From contig CAYXVF010000022.1 in NCBI GenBank assembly GCA_964468125.1, positions 1 to 64,000 on the forward strand: a DNA stretch of 64,000 nucleotides, written 5' to 3'. The stretch is from CAYXVF01 sp964468125 (GTDB taxonomy: Bacteria; Myxococcota; XYA12-FULL-58-9; CAYXVF01). This document shows positions 50,750 through 59,375 of the stretch, one piece after another; position 1 is the stretch's first letter, and each line of letters opens with the position of its first letter. The notes beneath the pieces were generated by a model. It did not search any database. It saw only the letters and a list, made by a program, of their open reading frames with translations, and had not been told where the DNA came from. Position numbers and translations under genes: made by a program.

Positions 50750-51636
50750 GCTCCTAGCTTCGGGAGCAGCATACCCACCCGCCGCGTATAGTCGCGGTAG
50801 CCCGCACGCCGCTCGATCTGACGCTTTTCCAGCATCGGGATGCTGATGAAGACGAACAGGAGCAGCATTGCTGCCGCACCGACGCCGGTCCACCAGGCCG
50901 TCGGATCGGCGGCCAAGCCAAAGAGAAACAGCCCCAACCAGAAGCCGATTTCCCCGAGATAGTTCGGATGACGCGACCAGGACCAGAGGCCGCGCTCGCA
51001 CACCTCTTGCGGACTGGAGCTCTCTCGCTGAAAAGCGCGTTTCTGCGCGTCCGCCACCGCCTCGATGAGCACTGCACCAAAGGTGACCAATGCTGCGATC
51101 GCATCGAGCCAGCCGAGCTCACGCTGCGAGGTACCGACATACCAGAGCGGCAGGCAGCCCATGAAGACGAGGATTGTGGGAAACAGGTGAATGCCACTGA
51201 AGTTCACCAAGGGGTAGAGCGCGCCGGTTTTGTGTCGCAATGACACGTAGCGCCAGTCTTCGTGACGCAGTCCCTGCCATCCCACGGTCCAGTTCCAGGA
51301 CAGCCGCACAGCCCAGAACGAGACGAGCCCGAGCACGATGAATGCGCGATGGCCGAAGACGAAGACGTCCGGCAGAAACACGAAGGTCGCCCCGACCGCC
51401 ATGAAAAAGAAGGCGATGAACGGGGGCACCCAGCTCCAATAGAGGTCGTAAAAGCTCGCATTGGAAAAGGCCGCACTCGCGGCAAACACCGCGACGGTGG
51501 CGAGGACGTCGACCACGCCCACGCGAACAATCGGGTGCCAACTCTCCGGCAGAAAGGCGAGCGCGACCGCTGCCGCCACCGTCAGGAGGACGTACAGCGA
51601 GTAGACCATGAATCGGGCGTATCCTAGTGGGGACAT
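50746..51636 (-). CDS. DUF1295 membrane protein (steroid 5-alpha-reductase-like)
   Basis: A ~296-residue integral membrane protein with about seven helices. The conserved C-terminal motif reads GLWSWSRHPNYLGEIGFWLG, followed by GVGAAAMLLLFVFISIPMLE and RAGYRDYTRRVGMLLPKL, as in DUF1295 and steroid 5-alpha-reductase relatives (NADPH-dependent ene reductases or isoprenylcysteine-methyltransferase-like). The substrate is unknown. The ATG at 51636 is taken; 51609 is possible. Operon with the SPOUT gene. Confidence 0.82.
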   Translation of the reverse strand: MSPLGYARFMVYSLYVLLTVAAAVALAFLPESWHPIVRVGVVDVLATVAVFAASAAFSNASFYDLYWSWVPPFIAFFFMAVGATFVFLPDVFVFGHRAFIVLGLVSFWAVRLSWNWTVGWQGLRHEDWRYVSLRHKTGALYPLVNFSGIHLFPTILVFMGCLPLWYVGTSQRELGWLDAIAALVTFGAVLIEAVADAQKRAFQRESSSPQEVCERGLWSWSRHPNYLGEIGFWLGLFLFGLAADPTAWWTGVGAAAMLLLFVFISIPMLEKRQIERRAGYRDYTRRVGMLLPKLGA

Positions 51637-51705
51637 TTCGGATTCCTGTGATACAGGCAAACCCGGTCGAATAGGAAGAGCTCGCACGAGCTCGAGGAGA
51701 CGTAA

Positions 51706-52008
51706 ATGAGCCAGCTCGAGCTACCGAGCTATCAAAAGAAGTTCCTGCGCGGCCTCGCCCACCACCTGAGACCCGTGGTGCAGGTGGGTCAAAACGGAGT
51801 CACCGAGTCCGTGATTCAGGCGGTCAACAGCGCGCTGCTCGAGCACGAGCTGGTCAAAGTCAAAATGCGCGAGCCCGAGGACAAGAAGGCGATGGCCCAG
51901 CAGCTAGCCGACGACACCGCTTCGGCGCTGTGCGGAACGGTCGGGCACGTGGTGATCCTCTACCGACCGCACCCCGAAGAGCCGCGGCTCGAGCTTCCCG
52001 AACGCTGA
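51706..52008 (+). CDS. yhbY: CRS1/YhbY-type RNA-binding protein
   Basis: A 100-residue RNA-binding protein of the CRM domain family; E. coli YhbY associates with pre-50S ribosomes. It opens LPSYQKKFLRGLAHHLRPVV and contains VGQNGVTESVIQAVNSALLE, the GxxG-like loop, then EHELVKVKMREPEDKKAM. A good Shine-Dalgarno (GAGGAG) precedes the ATG. It sits divergently from the DUF1295 gene and ends 1 base before the convergent exported-protein gene. Confidence 0.92.
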   Translation: MSQLELPSYQKKFLRGLAHHLRPVVQVGQNGVTESVIQAVNSALLEHELVKVKMREPEDKKAMAQQLADDTASALCGTVGHVVILYRPHPEEPRLELPER

Positions 52009-52009
52009 G

Positions 52010-52957
52010 TCACCGGAGCCGGTGGCTCGCGGAGTAGAGCTTACGTCCGGCGACCTTTCGTCGCCGCTGCGAGCGCCCTTCATCGACATAGGCTTCGAGG
52101 CGCATCGAGAAAGTCTTCTTTCCCGCTACCGTCGTCGGTACGAGCGAAACGGACAGCTCGATATCCGTCTTTCCGTCCTTGAGCTCCAGGTTCCAGTTGC
52201 CGGCGGCGAGCTGTATGAAGCGGCGCTCGATCAGGTCCCGATCGACGCCCTTTGCGTCCTCCGGAACCTTGACCTCCGAGAGCTTGACAGTGAGCGGCTT
52301 ACCCTTCGACTTTGCGGCATCGAGGATTTCACGCATTTCGCCGAAGTCGTCGAAGAGCGTCTCCGCCGCTTCCTTCGCGAGGGTGGACAAGCCGACGTAG
52401 GCGAGCTCGTAGCTGACCTCGTCCCCCTTGACCGCCTCGACCTCGCGCTTGGCGTTGAGGTGCGCGGAGCGTTTGATCGACAAGGACAGGGAGTGGAGCG
52501 GAGTGTGCGTGGAGACGAGCTCGGCGTAGAGCGCTTCGTCTTCCCAGGTGGTTCTGAGCGGGGGGGGCGACGCGGTCGAGTCCACGTCGGGTCTGCGTTC
52601 GAGCCACGGTGCCCCGAATTGTTCGGTGAGGCGCTTCTTCAAGCCCGCGTAGAGCCGTTTCGCCCCATTCGCCGACGGCATGTCGATGTAGTCGAGTCGG
52701 ATTTCCTCGGCGATGAGATGGCGAAACACGTAGGTCGTGGTCGTCGCCTCGGGCCATCCGCGAGGGGAGCCCCGAAATACGAGCGTATCGTTCTCGCTCG
52801 ACATGAGCTCAAAGCCCGCCCGCCGCATCGCGCTCATCACGACCCGCCGGCGAGACCCGAGCTCCGGGACCTCCATGGGCAGCTGACCCTCTTTGAGCTG
52901 CGCCTGGGCAAACGAGCTCGAGAGCATCAACGTGGCGACAACGAACAATCGCGTCAT
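52010..52957 (-). CDS. Exported hypothetical protein
   Basis: A 315-residue protein with a signal peptide (VVATLMLSSSFAQAQ) and no transmembrane segment after it. The mature part has a repeated alpha/beta pattern (RRVVMSAMRRAGFELMSSEN; VSYELAYVGLSTLAKEAAET) and ends in a very basic segment. No family recognised. The ATG at 52957, preceded by GAGGAGAAG, was chosen over the open frame's earlier start. Confidence 0.6.
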   Translation of the reverse strand: MTRLFVVATLMLSSSFAQAQLKEGQLPMEVPELGSRRRVVMSAMRRAGFELMSSENDTLVFRGSPRGWPEATTTTYVFRHLIAEEIRLDYIDMPSANGAKRLYAGLKKRLTEQFGAPWLERRPDVDSTASPPPLRTTWEDEALYAELVSTHTPLHSLSLSIKRSAHLNAKREVEAVKGDEVSYELAYVGLSTLAKEAAETLFDDFGEMREILDAAKSKGKPLTVKLSEVKVPEDAKGVDRDLIERRFIQLAAGNWNLELKDGKTDIELSVSLVPTTVAGKKTFSMRLEAYVDEGRSQRRRKVAGRKLYSASHRLR

Positions 52958-53152
52958 CGATCTTCTCCTCCGCGGCGGGTGTTCTCGACCCTGCACCCCC
53001 GAGCGCCGCCGCTACCAGTAAAAACTCAACGAAAACGTAAATCTTCGCCGCTCATAGAGAGTATAGCACGAGGAAGGCGATAACCTGCACGCACCTACTC
53101 GGGAATGGGGCGCAGTCGCTCAGCCGTTCGATGTACGCTTCAACGAGACGCC

Positions 53153-54346
53153 ATGAACCCGCTTCTGATCTTCTCCCTCCTCTCCGCTTTTGACTGTCCA
53201 GAGGGGACCGAATTCATCGAGCGTGCTCTCGCGTTGCGCCACGGGGCTCGCGGAGTCGGACGGTGGTGCGAGCGCCCCACGGTGGCGGGCACCTTCGAGC
53301 GTCACGGCCCCTACGCCTCCTGGACTCTGGATGGCACGCCCTACGAGCAGGGCAGCTACGAAGCAGGGCTCGCGAGCGGTGAGTGGACCGGCTTCTTCTC
53401 AAACGGGGTGACGGCTTGGCGCGGCGAGCGCTACCATGGACAGGACGTGGGGGCGTGGGTCACCTACCACCCAAACGGCGTGCGCGCTTCGGAAGGGCAA
53501 AAACTCGAAGGTGAACGAGAGGGTGTATGGCGCGAATGGAACATGCGCGGTGCCTTGATCAACGAGCGTTCCTACCAGCGCGGTCAAGTGGACGGACCCG
53601 CCGCCCAGTTCTTCCCTGACGGGACGGTGCTTCGTCAGGGCGCCTACCGTGACGGTGAAAGCGAAGGTCCTTGGGAGGTGTTCCATTTCGACGGAACGCT
53701 TCAACGTCGCGGCGACTACGAGGCGGGACGGCGCAACGGGAACTGGGAGGTGTTCGACGAAAACGGCTACCTCATTGAGAGAACCCAGTGGCATCGAGGA
53801 CTGGCCTTGAGTCGCGAGTGGATAGGGTCATCGTGCCCGGACGGCTCGAGCTGGTACGGCGAGATCTATCCGAAAGGACGAGCGCGCTGGTGCCAGAGAA
53901 CGAGCGCGGACGGGAAGCGATACAACGACGGACCTTTTGTATCCTGGCACGAGAATGGCGACATCGAAGCGACCGGCGTCTACGAGAACGGCAACCTGCG
54001 AGGAGCCTTCACCCTCTGGCATCCGAATGCCGTGAAGAAAGCGACGGTGACGATCAGTGACGGCGGGCGCCAAGGCGAGTCGATGTCGTGGCATCCGAAC
54101 GGACAGCTTTCGGTGATCGCGCACTATCGCAACGGTGTCGAGCATGGCCGCTGGGTCAGCTGGTTTGACAACGGAAACCCGCAATCGCGCGGGGCCTTTG
54201 CGGCCGGCCGCGAGGTGGGCGAGTGGCAGTTTTGGTACAGCACCGGTCAGATTTCGCAGGTGGGCTCGTTCGTGGACGGCACGCCCCGAGGGCGCTGGCG
54301 CGAATGGGATCTGGATGGAACGCTGCTGAAGGACGAGGTGCGCTAG
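53153..54346 (+). CDS. MORN-repeat protein (YwqK-like), exported
   Basis: A 397-residue protein built almost wholly of MORN_2 repeats of about 23 residues: GTFERHGPYASWTLDGTPYE, GAYRDGESEGPWEVFHFDGT, GDYEAGRRNGNWEVFDENGY and others, roughly ten to twelve in all. A short hydrophobic N-terminus (LLIFSLLSAF) followed by Cys suggests a lipoprotein or signal peptide. MORN_2 proteins of the YwqK type are described as antitoxin-like in some annotations, but here no toxin is adjacent. The stop overlaps the convergent sigma-operon gene by 4 bases. Confidence 0.82.
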   Translation: MNPLLIFSLLSAFDCPEGTEFIERALALRHGARGVGRWCERPTVAGTFERHGPYASWTLDGTPYEQGSYEAGLASGEWTGFFSNGVTAWRGERYHGQDVGAWVTYHPNGVRASEGQKLEGEREGVWREWNMRGALINERSYQRGQVDGPAAQFFPDGTVLRQGAYRDGESEGPWEVFHFDGTLQRRGDYEAGRRNGNWEVFDENGYLIERTQWHRGLALSREWIGSSCPDGSSWYGEIYPKGRARWCQRTSADGKRYNDGPFVSWHENGDIEATGVYENGNLRGAFTLWHPNAVKKATVTISDGGRQGESMSWHPNGQLSVIAHYRNGVEHGRWVSWFDNGNPQSRGAFAAGREVGEWQFWYSTGQISQVGSFVDGTPRGRWREWDLDGTLLKDEVR

Positions 54347-54678
54347 GTCTCAGCGGTGCGCATGACCGCGGCGGTGCCCGACGCAAACAAGCCGAGTACG
54401 GCAATGGTCACCATGGACACGCCCCCCGCATCGCCCAATCCCGCGCGCAGGGTCTCCATGAAGGCGTCGGTCACGACCTGCCCACCAGGCAACACGAAGA
54501 GCGCCAGGAGCGAGCCGATGACCGCGCTCCCAAACAGGACCACGTAGCGACGGCGACGACGGACGGGTGCGGGGGCTGGGAGCTGCTCCATCAAGCGCTC
54601 GGTAAAGCCCGCGTCTTCGATGTAGCCCTCTTCCCACATCATCGCGTCCAGCCAGTCGTCTTTTCGTTCGTCGCTCAT
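54343..54678 (-). CDS. Membrane protein downstream of an ECF sigma factor (possible anti-sigma)
   Basis: A 111-residue protein with a polar N-terminus (DDWLDAMMWEEGYIEDAGFT) and two membrane helices (VLFGSAVIGSLLALFVLPG; VSMVTIAVLGLFASGTAAVM). Gene order sigma then small membrane protein suits an anti-sigma factor, but it lacks a clear zinc motif. Its ATG lies 2 bases after the sigma stop. Could equally be a simple accessory membrane protein. Confidence 0.6.
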   Translation of the reverse strand: MSDERKDDWLDAMMWEEGYIEDAGFTERLMEQLPAPAPVRRRRRYVVLFGSAVIGSLLALFVLPGGQVVTDAFMETLRAGLGDAGGVSMVTIAVLGLFASGTAAVMRTAET

Positions 54679-54679
54679 G

Positions 54680-55267
54680 TCATGCTCCTGCCGGCGCCCA
54701 GGCCTGCAGCTTCTTTCGGAGCTTCTCTTTGCCCCGCAGGATCGCGCTCTTCACTGTGCCCAAGGGCACACCCAGCGTCGCCGCGATATCCTCGTGGGTC
54801 GCATCTTCCGCATAGGCGAGCGCGAGGGCAACGCGCTCCTGTTCCGGCAGCGCGCTCATCGCACGCTCCAAATCGTGCCGAAACTCGCTTCTTCCGTCCA
54901 CCGTTGGCGCGGGCGGGGCCACCGCCTCGAGCTCGTCGCTCGGCTCCGGTCGGCGTTTGCGTCGATCCGAGAGGTAAACGTTGGTCGCGATGCGATAGAG
55001 CCAGGAGGAAAACTTCGAGTCGCCGCGATAGCGCGAGATCCCCCGATAGGCACGCAGAAACGTCTCTTGGGCCAGGTCGTCGGCGCGCGCTTCGTCGCCT
55101 CCGGTGAGGCGGCGAAGCACCGCCCGTACCTGCGATTGGTGGCGACGCACCAGCTGGGCGAAGGCGTGCCGGTCGTCATCGGCGAGGACCCGCGCGATGA
55201 GCTTTGAATCCTCGAGCTCCAAGTCGCCCCCCTGCCCCGTGCCCACGTCATGGGAGATCCTTTGCAC
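54680..55267 (-). CDS. ECF-type RNA polymerase sigma factor
   Basis: A 195-residue sigma-70 of the ECF class. Region 2 appears as DDLAQETFLRAYRGISRYRG with KFSSWLYRIATNVYLSDRRK; region 4 as ALPEQERVALALAYAEDATH then EDIAATLGVPLGTVKSAILR. The start was taken as the ATG at 55267, which overlaps the upstream membrane-protein gene by 20 bases. It lies third in a four-gene transcription unit of membrane proteins (55996-56229, 55248-55970, this gene, 54343-54678), all on the minus strand. Confidence 0.92.
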   Translation of the reverse strand: MQRISHDVGTGQGGDLELEDSKLIARVLADDDRHAFAQLVRRHQSQVRAVLRRLTGGDEARADDLAQETFLRAYRGISRYRGDSKFSSWLYRIATNVYLSDRRKRRPEPSDELEAVAPPAPTVDGRSEFRHDLERAMSALPEQERVALALAYAEDATHEDIAATLGVPLGTVKSAILRGKEKLRKKLQAWAPAGA

Positions 55268-55970
55268 CGTCTTCGAGCCGATAGGCGACGAGATAACCGA
55301 GTCCGAGCATGAACGGGATGAGGCTCAAACTCCATGCCTCGCGGCGTTCGTCGACCATCCAAAGGAACGCGGCAACACCGATACTCGTGGCCACCAAAAT
55401 CACACCGCGGCGTAGGTCTGATCCCTGTTTCTGCTCCGTGGCTACGAGGCCAGGGGGAATCTCCGTCCCCTTTTCGACCATCATGCGCAAGGTCTGCTGA
55501 CGCTCCGCTTGCGCGCGGTTGCGCATGTACAAGTAGACCCAGACCAAGCCGATCACGAAAACGAAGGACGCCACCGGCACGACGATCGCAACCGCCGGAG
55601 GTTCACCGTCCGACTCGTAGCGCGCTTGACGCGCCTGTTCCTGCGCCACGAGCACGCGGCTGAGCTGTTCGCCATTCAGCGTCTGCAGCACCGCGCTGTC
55701 GATCTCGGCGGGGCGTCGGTCGATCGAGCGCTTCAGAGAGCTCGCGGCGTTCAAGATCATTTCGATCTCGTCGTCGCTCAGATTGCGCTCGGTCAGCTTC
55801 TCCTGAAGGCGCCGAACCGCGCGGGCGACCGGATCCGCTTTTGCGCCATCCGCATCCGAAGCTCCTCCGTCGACCTTCACTTGGAGTGCGGCGTCCGACT
55901 CCTGCGCCGAGGCGCTGAGCGCGGGCAGCAAGAGGACGGGCAACAGGGGCAAGAGCAGGGGCAATCTCAT
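55248..55970 (-). CDS. Signal-peptide membrane protein of the sigma operon (DUF6249-like)
   Basis: A 240-residue protein with a signal peptide (LLPVLLLPALSASAQ), a periplasmic helical region, then three membrane helices, the first VAIVVPVASFVFVIGLVWVY and others near the C-terminus. The pattern of one helix, a charged cytoplasmic segment with MMVEKGTEIP, and a final helix pair resembles DUF6249 proteins that neighbour ECF sigma factors. The ATG at 55970 is chosen. It overlaps the sigma gene by 20 bases and follows the small one-helix gene. Confidence 0.65.
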   Translation of the reverse strand: MRLPLLLPLLPVLLLPALSASAQESDAALQVKVDGGASDADGAKADPVARAVRRLQEKLTERNLSDDEIEMILNAASSLKRSIDRRPAEIDSAVLQTLNGEQLSRVLVAQEQARQARYESDGEPPAVAIVVPVASFVFVIGLVWVYLYMRNRAQAERQQTLRMMVEKGTEIPPGLVATEQKQGSDLRRGVILVATSIGVAAFLWMVDERREAWSLSLIPFMLGLGYLVAYRLEDGAKDLP

Positions 55971-55995
55971 CGCATTCTCCACGGTATGCGCGTCT

Positions 55996-56229
55996 TCAGG
56001 ACGCCGGATGGAAGTCGAAGCTCGGGAGCTGAGCCAGCCGCGCTGCGCCTGGCTCCGATTCGACCTCGACCAAACGGACGGATGAGTCGGCCGCGATCCG
56101 CGGGCCGTCGGTGCTGACCACCGCGTAGAAAGCGATGCCGAGACCCACCAGGAGGACGAAGGCGAAAAACGCCTGCTCCACCCAATGGAGGACTTCGTGA
56201 ACGGGCTTCGAAGTATTGTGTGCAAACAT
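55996..56229 (-). CDS. Small single-helix membrane protein, first gene of the sigma operon
   Basis: A 77-residue protein with one membrane helix (FFAFVLLVGLGIAFYAVVS) after a short cytoplasmic N-terminus, and a periplasmic tail rich in Ser/Glu/Ala. No family recognised. The ATG at 56229 is preceded by GAGGAGAACACG, which decides it over 56253. Divergent from dapE. Confidence 0.65.
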   Translation of the reverse strand: MFAHNTSKPVHEVLHWVEQAFFAFVLLVGLGIAFYAVVSTDGPRIAADSSVRLVEVESEPGAARLAQLPSFDFHPAS

Positions 56230-56342
56230 CGTGTTCTCCTCGATTCGATCCACCGCTCATCGGTGGGACACTCCTGAGACCCGAGGGGAGGGGGGTACGG
56301 ATTCGAAAAAGAGCAGGACGACCTACTCTTTTTGATTCAGCA

Positions 56343-57479
56343 ATGATTACGATGCCTTGCATGTCTTCGAGCTACGCTCTCGCCGCCGCCCTGATCCAGA
56401 AACCTTCGGTCACACCGGAGGATGCGGGGGCCTTGGACGTCCTGATCGCCGCGCTCCGGGACCTGGGCTTCGAGTGCCACGACCTCACCTTTCAGAGCGA
56501 AGGCGAGCCACCGATCCGGAATCTCTATGCCCGGCGTGGGCAGATGGGGCCGAATCTGTGCTTTGCGGGTCACACGGACGTCGTCCCCGTGGGCGAGGGA
56601 TGGACCGAGCCCCCCTTTGTCGGCCGGGTGCACGACGGACGACTCTTCGGGCGCGGCGCCGTCGACATGAAGGGCGCCATCGCCGCCTACGTCGCCGCGA
56701 TCGAGCAGATCGACGATATCCCCGGCAGCCTGTCTCTCCTCATCACCGGCGATGAAGAGGGGCCCGCGATCGACGGCACGGTCAAGGTGCTCGAATGGCT
56801 GCGCGAGCGTGGTGAGGTGCTCGACGCATGCTTGGTGGGCGAGCCCACCAACCCGACGCGCCTCGGCGAAATGATCAAGGTGGGGCGCCGAGGCAGCCTA
56901 AACGGTCGCTTGGTGCTCCAAGGAGCTCAGGGGCACGTCGCCTATCCCGAGCGCGCCCACAATCCGATCCCGCCGCTTCTCGACTGCCTGCGCGCGCTGA
57001 ACGACGCCCTCGACGACGGCTACCCACGCTTCCCGCCCTCGAACCTCGAGGTCACGAGCGTCGATGTGGGCAACGCGGCGACCAACGTGATCCCGGCCCG
57101 GGCGGAGGGCCGATTCAACGTGCGCTTCAATCCACACTGGAGCGGCGAATCCCTCGAGGCGGAGCTCCGACGCCGCCTCGATCAAACCGGCCACACCTAC
57201 GCGCTCGACGTGACGGTGAGTGGTGAGTCTTTCCTGACCGAGGATTCGCGTCTCATCGGTGTCCTTCGCGCGGCGGTGGAGCGCCATACGGGACGGACAC
57301 CGGAGCTATCCACCAGCGGTGGCACCTCGGATGCGCGCTTCATCAAGGACGCCTGCCCGGTGGTCGAGTTCGGGCTCATCGGGCAGACCATGCACAAGGC
57401 CGACGAGCATGTCTCCCTCGCAACCCTCGACACCTTGACCGCGATCTACCGCGATTTCATTCGGGGTTTCTTCGCCTGA
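56343..57479 (+). CDS. dapE: Succinyl-diaminopimelate desuccinylase
   Basis: A zinc metallohydrolase of lysine/diaminopimelate synthesis. M20-family residues: His-Asp in FAGHTDVVPVGEGW, RGAVDMKGAIAAYVA with a ligand Asp, and DEEGPAIDGTVKVL with the general-base Glu. The lid/dimerisation domain lies in the middle (about residues 180-290) and the last His in a TMHKADEHVS segment. 378 residues fits DapE. A downstream Met, 6 codons in, could be the true start. Ends 23 bases inside the convergent small membrane gene. Confidence 0.93.
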   Translation: MITMPCMSSSYALAAALIQKPSVTPEDAGALDVLIAALRDLGFECHDLTFQSEGEPPIRNLYARRGQMGPNLCFAGHTDVVPVGEGWTEPPFVGRVHDGRLFGRGAVDMKGAIAAYVAAIEQIDDIPGSLSLLITGDEEGPAIDGTVKVLEWLRERGEVLDACLVGEPTNPTRLGEMIKVGRRGSLNGRLVLQGAQGHVAYPERAHNPIPPLLDCLRALNDALDDGYPRFPPSNLEVTSVDVGNAATNVIPARAEGRFNVRFNPHWSGESLEAELRRRLDQTGHTYALDVTVSGESFLTEDSRLIGVLRAAVERHTGRTPELSTSGGTSDARFIKDACPVVEFGLIGQTMHKADEHVSLATLDTLTAIYRDFIRGFFA

Positions 57480-57708
57480 GGGCAAACACGAGCTCGAGGA
57501 CCCCCGCGCCGAGGGCTCCGCCGAGAAGCGGGGAGACGGTGACGAGCCAACGATAGAGAGACGGTCGCTCCACGCCGATGATTGAGCGCGGATAGAGCAC
57601 CAGATGACACACCGCCGCGCCCGCGGTGAAGAGCACGACGGTCCCGAGCACCGCGCGCCAACCGCTGCTTTTCGACAGCTCCGGGCTCTTTTTCTGTCGT
57701 CGCTCCAC
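57457..57708 (-). CDS. Small two-helix membrane protein
   Basis: An 83-residue protein with two membrane helices (VLGTVVLFTAGAAVCHLVLY and PLLGGALGAGVLELVFAL) and a basic tail. Start is a GTG at 57708. No family recognised. Its 3' end overlaps dapE by 23 bases, convergent. Confidence 0.5.
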   Translation of the reverse strand: MERRQKKSPELSKSSGWRAVLGTVVLFTAGAAVCHLVLYPRSIIGVERPSLYRWLVTVSPLLGGALGAGVLELVFALRRRNPE

Positions 57709-57783
57709 CGAGAATCCATTACTACAACGCGTTGAGACCGTGCTCGACCTTCAGATTCGAGCCGCAAAAACCGCAAACGGACC

Positions 57784-58758
57784 ATGTCAGACCACGTCGT
57801 CGGCTCGAGCCTCGCACTCCTCACCGCCATGAGCTGGGCCGCGGGGGTGATTTTCTTCAAGAAGAGCGGCGAATCGATGTCGCCCTTCGCGCTGAACTTC
57901 TTCAAAAACGCTGTCGCCGTGGCACTCTTCGCGGTGACGTTCCTCGTGGTCCAGGAGCCCCTCTGGGCGCCGGGCTGGGGCGAGGACCTGTTCTGGCTGA
58001 TGGTGAGTGGCGTCATCGGGATCGGCATTGGTGACGTGCTCTTCTTTCGCTCGCTGCACCTGGTCGGAGCGAGCCGCTCGGCGGTGATCGAAACGCTCTA
58101 TTCGCCTTCCGTTTTGCTCAGCGCCTTCATACTCCTAGGCGAGACCATGAGCGTCTTCAACGCGATCGGCGGTGCTTTGATCCTGGTCGGCATCGTGCTC
58201 GTCGTCACGGCCAAGGAAAAAAGCAGCGCGGATGGAGACGCCACTCAGCTCAGTCGTCCAGAGCTCGTCGACGGGGTGATCACCGGTGTCGTTTCGGTGG
58301 TGGCGATGGCGATCTCCATCGTCGCGGTCAAACCGATCATCGAGCAACACTCTGTGTTGTGGGCCACGACCATGCGCCTCGCCGGCGGGTTGCTCATCAT
58401 GGTGGTGGCCCTGCCCTTCGCGCCCATTCTCCGCCGCGAGTCTCTCCAGGCGCTCTTGCCCCATGCCGGGTGGCGCTTCGCGATGCCCGGCGCTTTCTTT
58501 GGCACCTATATTGCGCTCTTTGCGTGGATCGGCGGCTACAAGTACACGAGCGCGACCGTCGCATCGCTCCTCAACCAGACCAGCACGCTCTTCATCGTCG
58601 CGGCGGCGACCCTCTTCCTCGGCGAAACGCTGACACGGCGCCGGGCGAGCGCCGTCGCCCTCGCTCTGGCCGGAAGCCTGATCGTGTTGCTGACCTCTGG
58701 TCCCGAGCCTGCAACCCCGGTGGAAGATCCCCTCGCCTCGGTCGAAAGAACGCCATGA
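57784..58758 (+). CDS. EamA-family (DMT) transporter
   Basis: A 324-residue ten-helix permease built of two EamA domains. The N-terminal half holds WAAGVIFFKKSGESMSPFAL and SVLLSAFILLGETMS; the second half YTSATVASLLNQTSTLFIVA then LFLGETLTRRRASAVALALA. Substrates of such transporters include amino acids and metabolites; this one is not predictable. It overlaps the HAD gene by 4 bases (ATGA) and so may export or import that enzyme's substrate. Confidence 0.88.
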   Translation: MSDHVVGSSLALLTAMSWAAGVIFFKKSGESMSPFALNFFKNAVAVALFAVTFLVVQEPLWAPGWGEDLFWLMVSGVIGIGIGDVLFFRSLHLVGASRSAVIETLYSPSVLLSAFILLGETMSVFNAIGGALILVGIVLVVTAKEKSSADGDATQLSRPELVDGVITGVVSVVAMAISIVAVKPIIEQHSVLWATTMRLAGGLLIMVVALPFAPILRRESLQALLPHAGWRFAMPGAFFGTYIALFAWIGGYKYTSATVASLLNQTSTLFIVAAATLFLGETLTRRRASAVALALAGSLIVLLTSGPEPATPVEDPLASVERTP

Positions 58759-59348
58759 GCCGCAGCGTCCTCTTCTTGGACATCATGAGCACGGTCGTCT
58801 ACGACCCCATCTTCCACGAGATTCCGTCGTTCTTCGGCATGACCCTGAATGAGTTTTTTCACGCCGCGAGGCCGGGCACGTGGATCGACTTTGAGCTCGG
58901 TCGCAAGTCCGAACCCGCAGCGATGTCGGAGTTCTTTCGCGACGGTCGCACCTTCGACGTCGACGCCTTCAAGGCGACCGTTCGCGGCGCCTACCGCTTC
59001 ATCGACGACGACATGGAGCCGCTGCTCCAAGAGCTCCGCGACGAGGGATGCGAGATGCATGCGCTCTCGAACTATCCGCCGTGGTACCGGATGATCGAGC
59101 AGGAGCTGCAGCTCAGTCGTTTCCTCGAGTGGAGCTTCGTGTCCTGCGAGATGGGCGTGCGCAAACCGGACGCAGCGATCTTCACCGCAGCGTGCGAACG
59201 ACTCGGCCTGCCCACGTCGCGCGCGCTCTTCGTCGACGACCGCGAGGACAACTGCGATGGGGCGCGGAGCACCGGCATGGCCGCGGTTCGTTTCGAGAGC
59301 AGCGGTCAATTGCGCCGCGCCTTGCAGTCCCACGGCCTCCTTCCCTGA
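58755..59348 (+). CDS. HAD-family hydrolase
   Basis: A 197-residue HAD-superfamily enzyme of the IA/variant-3 type. Motif I reads LFLDIMSTVVYDP: the nucleophile Asp is present, but the usual acid/base Asp two residues later is Met. Motif II is HALSNYPPW, motif III a Lys in GVRKPDAAIF and motif IV FVDDREDNCDGAR. The change in motif I is also found in some HAD lineages, so it may be an active non-phosphatase or a diverged enzyme. Overlaps the EamA gene. Confidence 0.85.
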   Translation: MSRSVLFLDIMSTVVYDPIFHEIPSFFGMTLNEFFHAARPGTWIDFELGRKSEPAAMSEFFRDGRTFDVDAFKATVRGAYRFIDDDMEPLLQELRDEGCEMHALSNYPPWYRMIEQELQLSRFLEWSFVSCEMGVRKPDAAIFTAACERLGLPTSRALFVDDREDNCDGARSTGMAAVRFESSGQLRRALQSHGLLP

Positions 59349-59375
59349 AACCCGTTCACACACCGCACGGCCTGA

